A stretch of 51,661 bases of DNA, from positions 1-51,661 of the forward strand of contig JAHCJK010000019.1 of the NCBI GenBank assembly GCA_026184295.1, given 5' to 3'. This document shows, piece after piece, positions 1 to 7,715 of the stretch (within the stretch, counting starts at the first letter, position 1; each line of letters opens with the position of its first letter). The notes beneath the pieces were generated by a model, which saw nothing but the letters and a program-made list of their open reading frames with translations, was not told the DNA's origin and did not search any database. A program made the position numbers and the translations under genes. The stretch comes from Planctomycetota bacterium. Lineage in GTDB: Bacteria > Planctomycetota > SZUA-567 > H5-PLA8.

Positions 1-365
1 ACAGCCTCCTCAAGAGCCAGCAGGTGGTCCGCGCGATTCCCATCGCCGGCGCGATCGCCTCGTACGCCGTCGATCTGGTCAACGCCTCGCGCCCCGACGA
101 CGCCAAAGCCCCCGATTTCGTGAAGCAGTACGTCTCCGTGGGCGCGTCGCTGCGCGGCTCGCAGTACCTGGTGCTCGGCGCGCGGGCGCGCGCGGCCATG
201 GCCGGGCGCCTGGCGGTCTCGGTCGAAGACATCCGCTCCGTGGCCTACAGCGTCCTGCGCCACCGCATCGTGGTGAACTTCAAGGCCGACGCCGCGAAGG
301 TGAATTCGGACGAGATCGTGAAGCGCTTGATCGAGAAGGTGCCGGCCCCGAAGGCGAAGATGTAG
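1..365 (+). CDS. MoxR-family AAA+ ATPase, C-terminal part (5' end outside window)
   Basis: The frame is open from the first codons of the window, so this is the last ~120 residues of a longer gene; the AAA+ core with Walker motifs lies upstream. The visible part matches the C-terminal lid of MoxR ATPases: a helix with VNASRPDD, the VSVGASLRGSQYLVLGARARAAMAGR segment (conserved as GASPRA...AArA.A.l.GR in the family) and a final VLRHRIVVNF strand. MoxR ATPases are thought to act as chaperones that remodel membrane or metal-dependent complexes together with VWA proteins. The next genes are DUF58 and BatA-type VWA proteins, the usual partners. The C-terminal tail is basic and Pro/Ala-rich. The family is clear; the substrate is unknown. 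Confidence 0.85.
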   Translation, partial: SLLKSQQVVRAIPIAGAIASYAVDLVNASRPDDAKAPDFVKQYVSVGASLRGSQYLVLGARARAAMAGRLAVSVEDIRSVAYSVLRHRIVVNFKADAAKVNSDEIVKRLIEKVPAPKAKM

Positions 366-374
366 GCGTGTATT

Positions 375-461
375 CACCGCAGAGATCGCAGAGGACGCTG
401 AGCACAGCTTCTTATTGTAAAGGTCGTGCCGTGCTCTGCGTGCTCGGCGATCTCCGCGGTT
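375..461. repeat. Imperfect long inverted repeat (ACCGCAGAG-type intergenic element)
   Basis: The arms at 375-405 and 431-461 are 31 nt each and match at 26 of 31 positions when one is reverse-complemented, with a 25-nt AT-richer centre (406-430). The left arm begins CACCGCAGAGATCGC and the right arm ends GATCTCCGCGGTT. It fills almost the whole gap between the MoxR and DUF58 genes, and its 3' arm ends 16 nt before the DUF58 start. From memory, related ACCGCAGAGACGCAGAG-like sequences occur between genes in many bacteria, so a dispersed repeat is more likely than a gene-specific operator. There is no U-tract, so it is not a classical terminator, but the RNA would fold into a long hairpin inside the operon. 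Confidence 0.75.
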
Positions 462-477
462 GGAAAAGGTAAACTGC

Positions 478-1380
478 ATGGCGAAGCAGCCCGAGAAACC
501 CGACGTCCTCGACACCGCCACCCTGGCGCGGATGAGCAACCTCCAGTTGCTCGCGAAGACGGTCGTGGAAGGCTTCATCCTCGGGCTGCACAAGTCGCCC
601 TTCCGCGGGTTCAGCGTCGAGTTTGCCGAGTACCGGCCGTACGTGCCGGGCGACGACATCAAGCACATCGACTGGAAGGTCTACGCGAAGTCGGACAAGC
701 ACTACCTGAAGCTCTTCGAAGAAGAGACGAACCTGGCCTCGCACGTGATTCTCGACGCGAGCGGTTCGATGGCGTACGGCTCGGGGGAGATCACCAAGTT
801 CCAGTACGCGGCGCGGATGGCCGCGTGCCTGGCGTACTTCATGATGGGCCAGCGCGACGCGACGGGGCTGGTGGTCTTCGACACCGAGATCCGCGAAATC
901 CTGCCGCCGCGCCTGCGCCCCACGCACCTCCAGCACATCATCAACGTCGTCCAGTCGTGCGAACCCGGCGGCGAGACCGACCTGGCGCAGCCGCTGCACG
1001 CCGCGGCCGAATCGATCAAGAAGCGCGGCCTGGTCGTCGTCATCAGCGACCTGCTGGGCGAGATCGACGCGCTGAAAGGCGCGCTCCAGCATCTCAAGTT
1101 CGGCGGCCACGACGTCATCGTCTTCCAGGTGCTCGACCCGCACGAACTGGAATTCCCCTTCGACAACCTGGTCGAATTCACCGATCTCGAGACGGGCCAG
1201 CGGCTGCGCACCAGCGGGCGCGCGGCGCGCGAGGAGTACCTCAAGGAATTCAACGCGCACCAGGAGGCCGTCCGCGAGACCTGCGGCGACCTGAAGATCG
1301 ACCACGTAGTCTACGACACGCGCCAGCCGCTCGACATGGCGCTCGCCGAATACCTTTACCGCCGCGGGAGGGCCGGATGA
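478..1380 (+). CDS. DUF58 domain protein with VWA-like fold
   Basis: This 300-aa soluble protein has the DUF58 signature around residues 51-72 (EYRPYVPGDDIKHIDWKVYA). A VWA/MIDAS-like metal site follows: D93-x-S95-x-S97, T157 in GGETDL and D181 in VISDLL. DUF58 proteins are constant partners of MoxR ATPases and BatA-type VWA proteins, and may present substrates to the ATPase. The ATG at 478 is chosen because AAAAGG (464-469) lies 8 nt upstream; an in-frame TTG at 460 would bury that site. The stop overlaps the next start in an ATGA, which suggests translational coupling to the BatA-type protein. The residues expected for metal binding are intact. Confidence 0.93.
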   Translation: MAKQPEKPDVLDTATLARMSNLQLLAKTVVEGFILGLHKSPFRGFSVEFAEYRPYVPGDDIKHIDWKVYAKSDKHYLKLFEEETNLASHVILDASGSMAYGSGEITKFQYAARMAACLAYFMMGQRDATGLVVFDTEIREILPPRLRPTHLQHIINVVQSCEPGGETDLAQPLHAAAESIKKRGLVVVISDLLGEIDALKGALQHLKFGGHDVIVFQVLDPHELEFPFDNLVEFTDLETGQRLRTSGRAAREEYLKEFNAHQEAVRETCGDLKIDHVVYDTRQPLDMALAEYLYRRGRAG

Positions 1381-3398
1381 ACTGGCTGAACCCGGGTCTC
1401 GTCTGGTTCGCCGTGCTGGCCGCCGTGCCGGTGCTGCTGCACTTCCTGCTGCGCGAACGCGTGCAGAAGGTCGCCTTCGGCGCGATGCGCTTCCTGCGCA
1501 AGCAGACCAACCAGCTCCTGACGCGCAAGCGCTGGCTCGAATGGCTGCTCACCGCCATGCGCGCGCTGGCCGTACTGATCCTCGCGTTCGCTTTCGCGCG
1601 GCCGTTCTTCGCCGACCCGCAGGCCCAGGCGGCTTCGGGCACGCGGCCCGCGACGGTGGTCGTGCTGGACGTCTCGCGCTCGATGTCCTTCGGATCGCGC
1701 TTCAAGGACGCCCAGGCGAAGGCGGAGGAAGCGGTCAAGTCCGCCGGCCCCGGGCGGCTCTTCCGCGTCGTCACCTTTTCCGACACCGGGCGCATGCAGG
1801 TGAACGACGTGGACAGCGCGGGCGAGGCGCTCGGCCTGATCGGCAAGCTCGCGCCGACGCCCTACGCCACCGACCTGCTGGAAGGCCTCGACCGCGTCTT
1901 TGCCGGGCTGGCCAGCCAGTCCGCGGGCGGCGACGTGTACCTTATCAGCGACCTGCCCGCCGCGGCGCTCGCGGCCAACCGCGAGATTCGCCCGCTGCCC
2001 AAGGGCTTCCGCCTGCATGTCGAAGCCGTGGGCGGCGGCGAAAAGGCCGACGGCGCCGTCGTGACCGGCGGTTCGAACACGCTCGAGACCCACGCCGAGG
2101 AACGCAACGTCCAGTTGGCCGTGCGCGTCGCCAACTACGGGCCTGCCCGGGACGCGACGGTGAAACTGATCGTCAAAGACCAGGCCCTCGACATGCGCAA
2201 GGCCGCGCTCCCCGCCGACGGCGAGGCCGCCCTGACGCTGACCGGAACGCTGAACCAGGTGGGCGAATACCCCGGCGAAGTGAAACTGGAAGGCGTGAAG
2301 CCCGTGCTGAACGGCGACGACACCTTCCATTTCGTGCTTCGGGTGGTCCAGAACATCCGCGTCGCGGTGCTGAACGGCGCGCCGAGCGCCGACTCGACGC
2401 GCGACGCGGCCTACTACGCCGTCGAGGCGCTGAACGCGGGCGAGAACAGCCCCTATCGCGCCAAGGCCTACGACCGCCTGCCCGATCTGCGCGAGACCGA
2501 CGTCGTGGTGCTCTCCGGCGCGCACAAGCTCGACGCGGCCGACGTAAAGCGCCTGGACGCGTTCGTCAAGGAAGGCGGCGGGCTGCTGGTCGCGGTCGCG
2601 CCGGAGTCTTCGCCGGAGGCGTTCAACGCGAGCATCGGGGAGGTCGCGCCGGCGCGCCTGCGCCTGCTCAAGGACCCGAATGCTTCGATTTTCCTCGTGG
2701 CCTCGGACCTCAAGCACCCCTGGGTGCGCGGCGTCACCGGCAACAACCGCGGCGACCTGACCGGCGTGCACGTCCGCGGCGCGTGGGAACTTAAGGATTC
2801 GCAGGAGGCCAGCGTGATCCTGCGCTTCGACGACGGGCGTCCGGCGCTGATCGAGAAGCCGCGCGGCAAGGGCGCGACCCTGATGTTCGCGGCCTGCCTG
2901 GACCGCCGCGCGGGCGACTTTCCGCTGCGCGCGATCTACGTGCCGTTCGTCCGCGAATGCCTGCACCTGCTCTCTCAGCGCGCGGGCGCGTCGGGTTCGC
3001 TGGGCCTGGGCGACGCGGTGGCCGTGAACGCCGGCGCGGCGCTTACCAGCCCCGCCGGCAAGGAAGTGGCCGCGAAGGGCGAGCCCGTCGAGGTGACGCT
3101 CGACGAGTCCGGCATCTACCGCCTCCAGGACGGCGCCCACACGATGCTCTACGCAGTCAACGGCGCGCCGTCGGAAGCCGATCTCACGTCGGTCTCGGCC
3201 GAGGACGTGGAACGGCGCTTCAGCCCCGCGGCGGAAGGAAGCATCCGCCAGACCGAACACGGTTACGAGCGCGTGCTCGCGCCCGAGGAACGCCTGAAGA
3301 ACGAACAACGCGGCAACATCGGCTGGTGGCTGCTCGCCGCCATCCTGCCGCTGACGATCGCGGAGCTGCTGCTGGCTCGCTATGTAGGCAAGACGTAA
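1377..3398 (+). CDS. BatA-type VWA membrane protein
   Basis: This 673-aa protein begins with the BatA N-terminal domain: MNWLNPGLVWF, a membrane segment at about 8-24, a basic loop with MRFLRKQ, and a second segment at about 56-75. A VWA domain follows with a good MIDAS motif D98-V-S100-R-S102 (VVLDVSRSMSFG). The middle is a beta-rich extracytoplasmic-type region, then a GATase-like fold near 330-500 (VAVLNGAP and later FVKEGGGLLVAVAPE). A last membrane helix lies near 648-668. It overlaps the DUF58 gene by 4 nt. Bat proteins were first linked to aerotolerance in Bacteroides; in this kind of genome the role is unknown, and cell-envelope quality control is one possibility. The family call is firm. 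Confidence 0.9.
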   Translation: MNWLNPGLVWFAVLAAVPVLLHFLLRERVQKVAFGAMRFLRKQTNQLLTRKRWLEWLLTAMRALAVLILAFAFARPFFADPQAQAASGTRPATVVVLDVSRSMSFGSRFKDAQAKAEEAVKSAGPGRLFRVVTFSDTGRMQVNDVDSAGEALGLIGKLAPTPYATDLLEGLDRVFAGLASQSAGGDVYLISDLPAAALAANREIRPLPKGFRLHVEAVGGGEKADGAVVTGGSNTLETHAEERNVQLAVRVANYGPARDATVKLIVKDQALDMRKAALPADGEAALTLTGTLNQVGEYPGEVKLEGVKPVLNGDDTFHFVLRVVQNIRVAVLNGAPSADSTRDAAYYAVEALNAGENSPYRAKAYDRLPDLRETDVVVLSGAHKLDAADVKRLDAFVKEGGGLLVAVAPESSPEAFNASIGEVAPARLRLLKDPNASIFLVASDLKHPWVRGVTGNNRGDLTGVHVRGAWELKDSQEASVILRFDDGRPALIEKPRGKGATLMFAACLDRRAGDFPLRAIYVPFVRECLHLLSQRAGASGSLGLGDAVAVNAGAALTSPAGKEVAAKGEPVEVTLDESGIYRLQDGAHTMLYAVNGAPSEADLTSVSAEDVERRFSPAAEGSIRQTEHGYERVLAPEERLKNEQRGNIGWWLLAAILPLTIAELLLARYVGKT

Positions 3399-3405
3399 CC
3401 GCTGG

Positions 3406-3561
3406 GGTCAGGGATAAAAGGTCAGGGCACAGGGAACGGAAACGGCGGCGAAGCAGGGATACACGGGAACCATATAAAGGAGGCGGGAAGGGTCGGCGAT
3501 CGAGGTGCGGCGAACAGTGCGTGCGTTCCCCGGACTCGATCCCTCTGCCCTGAACCCTGAT
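3406..3561. repeat. TCAGGG-type short repeats with inverted arms
   Basis: The 163-bp gap between the BatA-type and DUF4175-like genes starts with two copies of GGTCAGGG (3406-3413 and 3420-3427). It ends with CCCTGAACCCTGA just before the next start codon. The segment 3422-3435 (TCAGGGCACAGGGA) pairs with 3540-3553 at 13 of 14 positions, about 100 nt apart. The right arm ends directly at the start of the next gene, so folding could mask its ribosome site. AAAGGAGG near 3476-3483 is a strong Shine-Dalgarno-like sequence but lies 80 nt from the chosen start. The pattern resembles dispersed intergenic repeats rather than a promoter. I see no other gene here. Confidence 0.55.
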
Positions 3562-5334
3562 ATGAGCGAACTGCAGGAGAAACTCGAACACGTGCGGGCC
3601 GCGTGGCGGCGCACCGAACTGCTCAAGGGCCTGAGCGTGCTCGTGGCCGACGCGGTGATCGTGGTGCTGGCGCTGGTCGCGCTGGACGCGCTGTATCATC
3701 TGCCGCCTCCGGTGCGCGGAGGCCTGCTGGCCGCGGGCGCGGTCGTGCTGGTGACGGCGGCGTTCGTGCTCTGCATGCGCCCGCTGAAGAAGCAGCACAG
3801 CCGCGAGGAGATCGCGCTGCATGTCGAAGGCCGCTTCCCGCAGTTGCAGGGCACGCTGCTGGCCGCCGTGGACTACGAAGAGCGCGAGAACGAGTCCGAG
3901 ATCGAAGCCGACCTGGTGGACGCGCTGCTGCTCGAGTGCCTGGACAAGGCCGCCGAGATCGACCTCGCGCAGGCGATCGACCGCAAGCGCCTGGCCTGGC
4001 GCGCGGGCGCCTGCGCGCTGCTGCTCGCGTTCTTCCTCGGCGCGGTGGCCGTGCAGCCGGGCTTCTTCAAGCGCGAACTGCAGCGCGTGCTCGCGCCGTG
4101 GAACGACCCGCCGCCCACGCAGGAGGAACTCGCCGCCGAGCAGCGCCGCAAGGACCAGCAGGAGCAGCTCGCGGAATACCTGCGCCAGGCGAGCAACCGC
4201 GAGGCCGAGCCGCTCAAGTTCGAAGTGACGCCGGGCGACGTGGAAGTCGAACGCGGCGGGCGCTTCGAGGCCGGCGTGAAACTCAGCCGCGCCGCCGGCG
4301 CGCCGGTGCTGATGTTCTCGAAGAGCGACGGGGGCTGGGGCAGCCTGCCGATGAACGAGGACCCCGCGCGCCCGCAGCATTACTTCCAGACGCTGGCCGA
4401 CGTGACCGAGGACCTGGCGTACTACGTCGCGGTGGGCGAGGAGAAGTCCGAGAAGTACCACGCGAAGGTCTTCGACCCCGGCGTGCTGAAGGAACTGCGC
4501 CTGACCTACCGCTATCCCGAGTACACCAAGCTCCCGCCCGCGACCGTGACGGGCTTCGACGGCGCCATCGACGCCTACGAGGGCACGCAGGTGGACGTGG
4601 CCGTGGTCGCGTCCAGCCGGCTCGCGAAGGGCACGCTGCATCTGAGCGGCGGGACGGACGTGCCGATGGCGGCCAACGGCAACGAGGCTTCCGCGACGCT
4701 GACGCTTTCCAAGCCCGGCGACTACGGGATCGAAGCCTACGACGTCCACGGCAAGAAGATTCCCGTGGAGCGGCGCTTCTCGATCCGCGTGCGCGCCGAC
4801 GAACCGCCCGAGATGGACCTGCTGCACCCGGCCATCGACCTGATGGTGCATCCGATGGAAGAGGTCGTCTTTGCCGCCGAAGTGAAGGACGACGTGGGCC
4901 TGAAGGAGGTGCGCCTGCACTTCACCTACGGCGTGATGAACGAAGAGGTGCTGAAGCTGCCCTGCAACGGCGAGAAGCGCAAGGTCGCCGATTTCGTGCT
5001 CGACCTGGAAAAGCGCGCCAACGTCCAGCCCGGCGACTCGATCACCTTCCATCTCGAAGCCGAAGACCTGAAGGGCCAGAAGGCGTACACGGACGTCTAC
5101 CAGATCACCATCCGGCTGTGGGAATCCTGGAGCTTCTACGCGGGCGGGCACCACCCCGGCGAACCGCATCCGCCCGGCGACCCCGAACTGATCTCCGTGA
5201 TGGGCGCGCTGTGGGACCTGCACACCAAGAAGGGCCAGATGACGAAGGAAGACTTCGAAAAGGAGATGCGCCGGCTCTCGAAGAACCTGGAGCACACCGG
5301 GAAGCCGGGCATGGGCCAGCCGTACAAGCCGTAG
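3562..5334 (+). CDS. DUF4175-like membrane protein with large extracytoplasmic region
   Basis: This 590-aa protein has an amphipathic N-terminus (MSELQEKLEHVRAAWRR), membrane helices near 24-44, 52-72 and 148-166, and a charged coiled stretch (TQEELAAEQRRKDQQEQLAEYLRQ, about residues 190-215). The rest, about 370 residues, is beta-rich and probably extracytoplasmic, with Ig-like segments such as LRLTYRYPEYTKLPP and VEDDVGLKEVRLHF-like strands. This layout resembles the N-terminal half of DUF4175 proteins found next to MoxR/DUF58/VWA genes. The ATG at 3562 is preferred over an in-frame upstream codon at 3505 because the upstream residues are encoded by the repeat and do not look like protein. 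There is no clear Shine-Dalgarno, so the start is less certain than the product. Confidence 0.8.
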   Translation: MSELQEKLEHVRAAWRRTELLKGLSVLVADAVIVVLALVALDALYHLPPPVRGGLLAAGAVVLVTAAFVLCMRPLKKQHSREEIALHVEGRFPQLQGTLLAAVDYEERENESEIEADLVDALLLECLDKAAEIDLAQAIDRKRLAWRAGACALLLAFFLGAVAVQPGFFKRELQRVLAPWNDPPPTQEELAAEQRRKDQQEQLAEYLRQASNREAEPLKFEVTPGDVEVERGGRFEAGVKLSRAAGAPVLMFSKSDGGWGSLPMNEDPARPQHYFQTLADVTEDLAYYVAVGEEKSEKYHAKVFDPGVLKELRLTYRYPEYTKLPPATVTGFDGAIDAYEGTQVDVAVVASSRLAKGTLHLSGGTDVPMAANGNEASATLTLSKPGDYGIEAYDVHGKKIPVERRFSIRVRADEPPEMDLLHPAIDLMVHPMEEVVFAAEVKDDVGLKEVRLHFTYGVMNEEVLKLPCNGEKRKVADFVLDLEKRANVQPGDSITFHLEAEDLKGQKAYTDVYQITIRLWESWSFYAGGHHPGEPHPPGDPELISVMGALWDLHTKKGQMTKEDFEKEMRRLSKNLEHTGKPGMGQPYKP

Positions 5335-5379
5335 ACCCTATGGAAGCCGAACGCTTTTGACGAACGGAGGACGGAACCG

Positions 5380-7659
5380 ATGTCGATGCGCATGACGATC
5401 CTGGCCGCGGGCGCGGTGCTTGGGCTGGGAGTCTTTTCCCTGCACGCCGAAGACGGCGGCGAGGTCGAGGTCCGCAAGATCGGCCTGCCGATCGGCTTCC
5501 CCGAGCCCACCGAGTCGGACAAGAAGCTGCTCGCGCTCGGCGACGCGGCCCTGCTGCGCGCGTACGACGCGATGCGCAAGCACGACGAAAAGACCGCGAT
5601 CGATGAACTCAACAAGGCCATGGCCTTCCGCAACCAGGTCATCCAGTCGAAGATGACCAGCAAGGAACTCGCCGGGAAGGGCTACTACGAAGCCAAGCAG
5701 GGCACCGCGGTGGACAAGGTGGACGTCGAAGGCGGACTCGAACGCTTTTTGGAAATCAAGAAGACCGGCGGGCAGATGGCCGCGGCCGACCACGACTACG
5801 AACTCCATAAGCGCAAGGTGATCAAGGACAGCGAGAAGGAAGCCAAGAAGCTGGCCGAGGAGCAGAAAGAACTGGCCGAGATGCTCCAGCAACTCGCCAT
5901 GACCCAGCCGCAGGCCGGCGGCGGCAAGCAGAACAAGAACCAACCGCAGAACCAGCCGCAGCAGGCCCAGGCCAACGGCGGCGGCGAGCAGCAGCAGAAT
6001 CAGAATCAGCCGCAGAATCCCAATGGCCAGCAGCAGGCCAATGCGCAGAATCCGGACGGCCAACAACAGGAGAACCCGCAGAATCCGAACGGGCAGCCAC
6101 AGGCGAATCAGCAGAATCCGAACGGCCAGCCGCAGGCGAATCAGCAGAATCCGAACGGACAACCGCAGGCGAATCAGCAGAACCCGAACGGCCAGCCGCA
6201 GGCGAATCAGCAGAATCCGAACGGGGCCCAAGATCCGGCGGGGCAGGCGGCGCAGAAGCAGGACGAGATCACCGGGATGCTGAACCAGCTCGCCACGAAG
6301 CTCGACCAGGCCAGCCGCAAGCCCGGAGACCAGCAGGCCAAGGCGGCGGAGGCCTTCCGGCAGGCGGCGGAGAGCGGGCAGCGGACGGCGGACAACATCC
6401 GCAAGGGCGAGATGCAGGCCGCCGCGGCGAACGGGCGCAACACCGAACAGCGCATCCGCGAAGCGCTGGCCGCCGCCGGCATGGCCAACACGACCTCGCT
6501 GGAGACGGCGCTGGAGAACGTCGAACGCGAGATCAAACGCCTGCAGAACGAGCAGCAGAAGGTGCTCGACCAGGCGCAGCGCGCGGGCGAAGGCGCCAAC
6601 GGCAAGGAAGCCGACGAACGCGTCCGCAACGAACGCACCAAGGCGCTGGCGGGCCAGCAGGCCGGCCTGATGGGCCAGATCAAGGAACTCCAGAACCAGG
6701 TGAACGCGCTCGCGCAGGGCACGGGCACCAACGACCCGACGCAGCGCACGCCTGAAAACGCCGCCCGCCAGGAACTCCAGGGCGCCTCGCGCGCGATGCA
6801 GGGCAAGCGCGCCGCGCAGGCCGCCACCAACGCCGCCGTGCAGCTCGGCCAGGGCGATATCCAGTCGGCGAGCAAATCCATGGCGCAGGTCCAGGAGGCG
6901 CTCAACGCCGCGCGCCAGAAGGTCGCCGACGCCGGCAACGCGCTGACCGGCGAAGACCGCACCGCGGCCGAACGTACCCTGCGCGAGCTGAAGAACCTCA
7001 CCTCCTCGCTGCGGCGCCTTGAGCAGACCGCTCAGGCGGCCGCGAACGGCGGCGAGGGCGCGCCGAATCCGGACGGCAAGACGGCCGAAGGCAAGGGCGA
7101 GCACCCGCGCGCCGGCGAAGGCAAGGATCCCGCCGGCAAGAGCGGCGATCCCGCCAAGGGCGAAGGCAAGGACCCGGCCGCCGCCAAGACGGGCGAAGGC
7201 AAGACCGGCGAGGGCAAGGGCGAGCAGGATCCGAAGGGTTCGTCCGAACAGGCCGGCCGCGAGGAACAGGGCAAGGAAGGCGTCTCCGCGACCTGGGGCC
7301 AGGTGCTGAACCGTTCGGCCAAGGACGCGCAGGCGGAAGCCATGAAGATGGCCGGGCGGCTGGAAAAGTTCACCGAGAAGGCCGACGCGAAGGCGATCGA
7401 AAACGCTTCGAAGAAGGAGACGGAGTTCGAACGCGACTTCACCGGCAGCCTGAAGCAGGTGCGCGCGCTGCTGGCGGAACTTGAAAAGGCCGAGGTGGAC
7501 CTGCAGAGCAAGGTCAGCAAGGAGCAGGAAAAGCGCGCGATGAAGAACATCCAGAAGGACAACGTCCCCAGCGAATACCGCGGCGCGGTGGCGGCCTACT
7601 ACGAGGAACTCTCGAAGGAAGGCGGCGCGCCGGACGCGAAGGAAGAACCGAAGAAGTAA
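5380..7659 (+). CDS. Secreted Gln/Asn-rich coiled-coil protein of the VWA operon
   Basis: This 759-aa protein starts with a signal peptide (MTILAAGAVLGLGVFSLHA, cleavage near 23-24). Residues 30-175 are charged and helical. Residues 175-290 are Gln/Asn/Pro-rich and contain six 11-residue copies of NPNGQPQANQQ-type sequence at 213-278. Residues 290-555 are predicted coiled coil, rich in Ala, Gln and Glu. Residues 560-635 are a Gly/Lys/Glu linker built from GEGKDPA-like units, and a charged helical end follows. ACGGAGGA upstream gives a well-placed ribosome site. Position suggests a structural or scaffold partner of the DUF4175-like protein, as large DUF4175 proteins carry a similar low-complexity Gln-rich C-terminal half; this may be a split version. 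No enzymatic motif is visible. Confidence 0.8.
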   Translation: MSMRMTILAAGAVLGLGVFSLHAEDGGEVEVRKIGLPIGFPEPTESDKKLLALGDAALLRAYDAMRKHDEKTAIDELNKAMAFRNQVIQSKMTSKELAGKGYYEAKQGTAVDKVDVEGGLERFLEIKKTGGQMAAADHDYELHKRKVIKDSEKEAKKLAEEQKELAEMLQQLAMTQPQAGGGKQNKNQPQNQPQQAQANGGGEQQQNQNQPQNPNGQQQANAQNPDGQQQENPQNPNGQPQANQQNPNGQPQANQQNPNGQPQANQQNPNGQPQANQQNPNGAQDPAGQAAQKQDEITGMLNQLATKLDQASRKPGDQQAKAAEAFRQAAESGQRTADNIRKGEMQAAAANGRNTEQRIREALAAAGMANTTSLETALENVEREIKRLQNEQQKVLDQAQRAGEGANGKEADERVRNERTKALAGQQAGLMGQIKELQNQVNALAQGTGTNDPTQRTPENAARQELQGASRAMQGKRAAQAATNAAVQLGQGDIQSASKSMAQVQEALNAARQKVADAGNALTGEDRTAAERTLRELKNLTSSLRRLEQTAQAAANGGEGAPNPDGKTAEGKGEHPRAGEGKDPAGKSGDPAKGEGKDPAAAKTGEGKTGEGKGEQDPKGSSEQAGREEQGKEGVSATWGQVLNRSAKDAQAEAMKMAGRLEKFTEKADAKAIENASKKETEFERDFTGSLKQVRALLAELEKAEVDLQSKVSKEQEKRAMKNIQKDNVPSEYRGAVAAYYEELSKEGGAPDAKEEPKK
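6016..6213 (+). repeat. 33-bp tandem repeat, six units, in coding sequence
   Basis: Six consecutive 33-nt units at 6016, 6049, 6082, 6115, 6148 and 6181 encode NPNGQQQANAQ, NPDGQQQENPQ and then four identical NPNGQPQANQQ. The last four units differ only at synonymous sites, which points to recent duplication with selection on the peptide. A partial seventh copy (NPNGAQ) follows. It is in frame, so copy-number change by slippage would alter length without breaking the gene. Confidence 0.95.
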
Positions 7660-7715
7660 CGCGGGTGCGAGGCCGGGAGCCACATTGAGAATGGGACCAC
7701 CACGAGGGAGCACGC

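Noticed and set aside
1356-3308. 650-codon minus-strand frame opposite the BatA-type gene
   Set aside because: Composition is Arg/Val/Gly/His-rich with no family; the plus strand has an intact VWA protein.
6016-6213. 33-bp repeats considered as a CRISPR array
   Set aside because: The units are contiguous without spacers, in frame and protein-coding, and no cas gene is present.
5338-7713. Leu/Arg-rich minus-strand frame opposite the coiled-coil protein
   Set aside because: The RILLIRLRLAV-like repeats are the antisense reading of the 33-bp repeat and GC bias. There is no ribosome site, and the plus-strand gene has a signal peptide and operon position.
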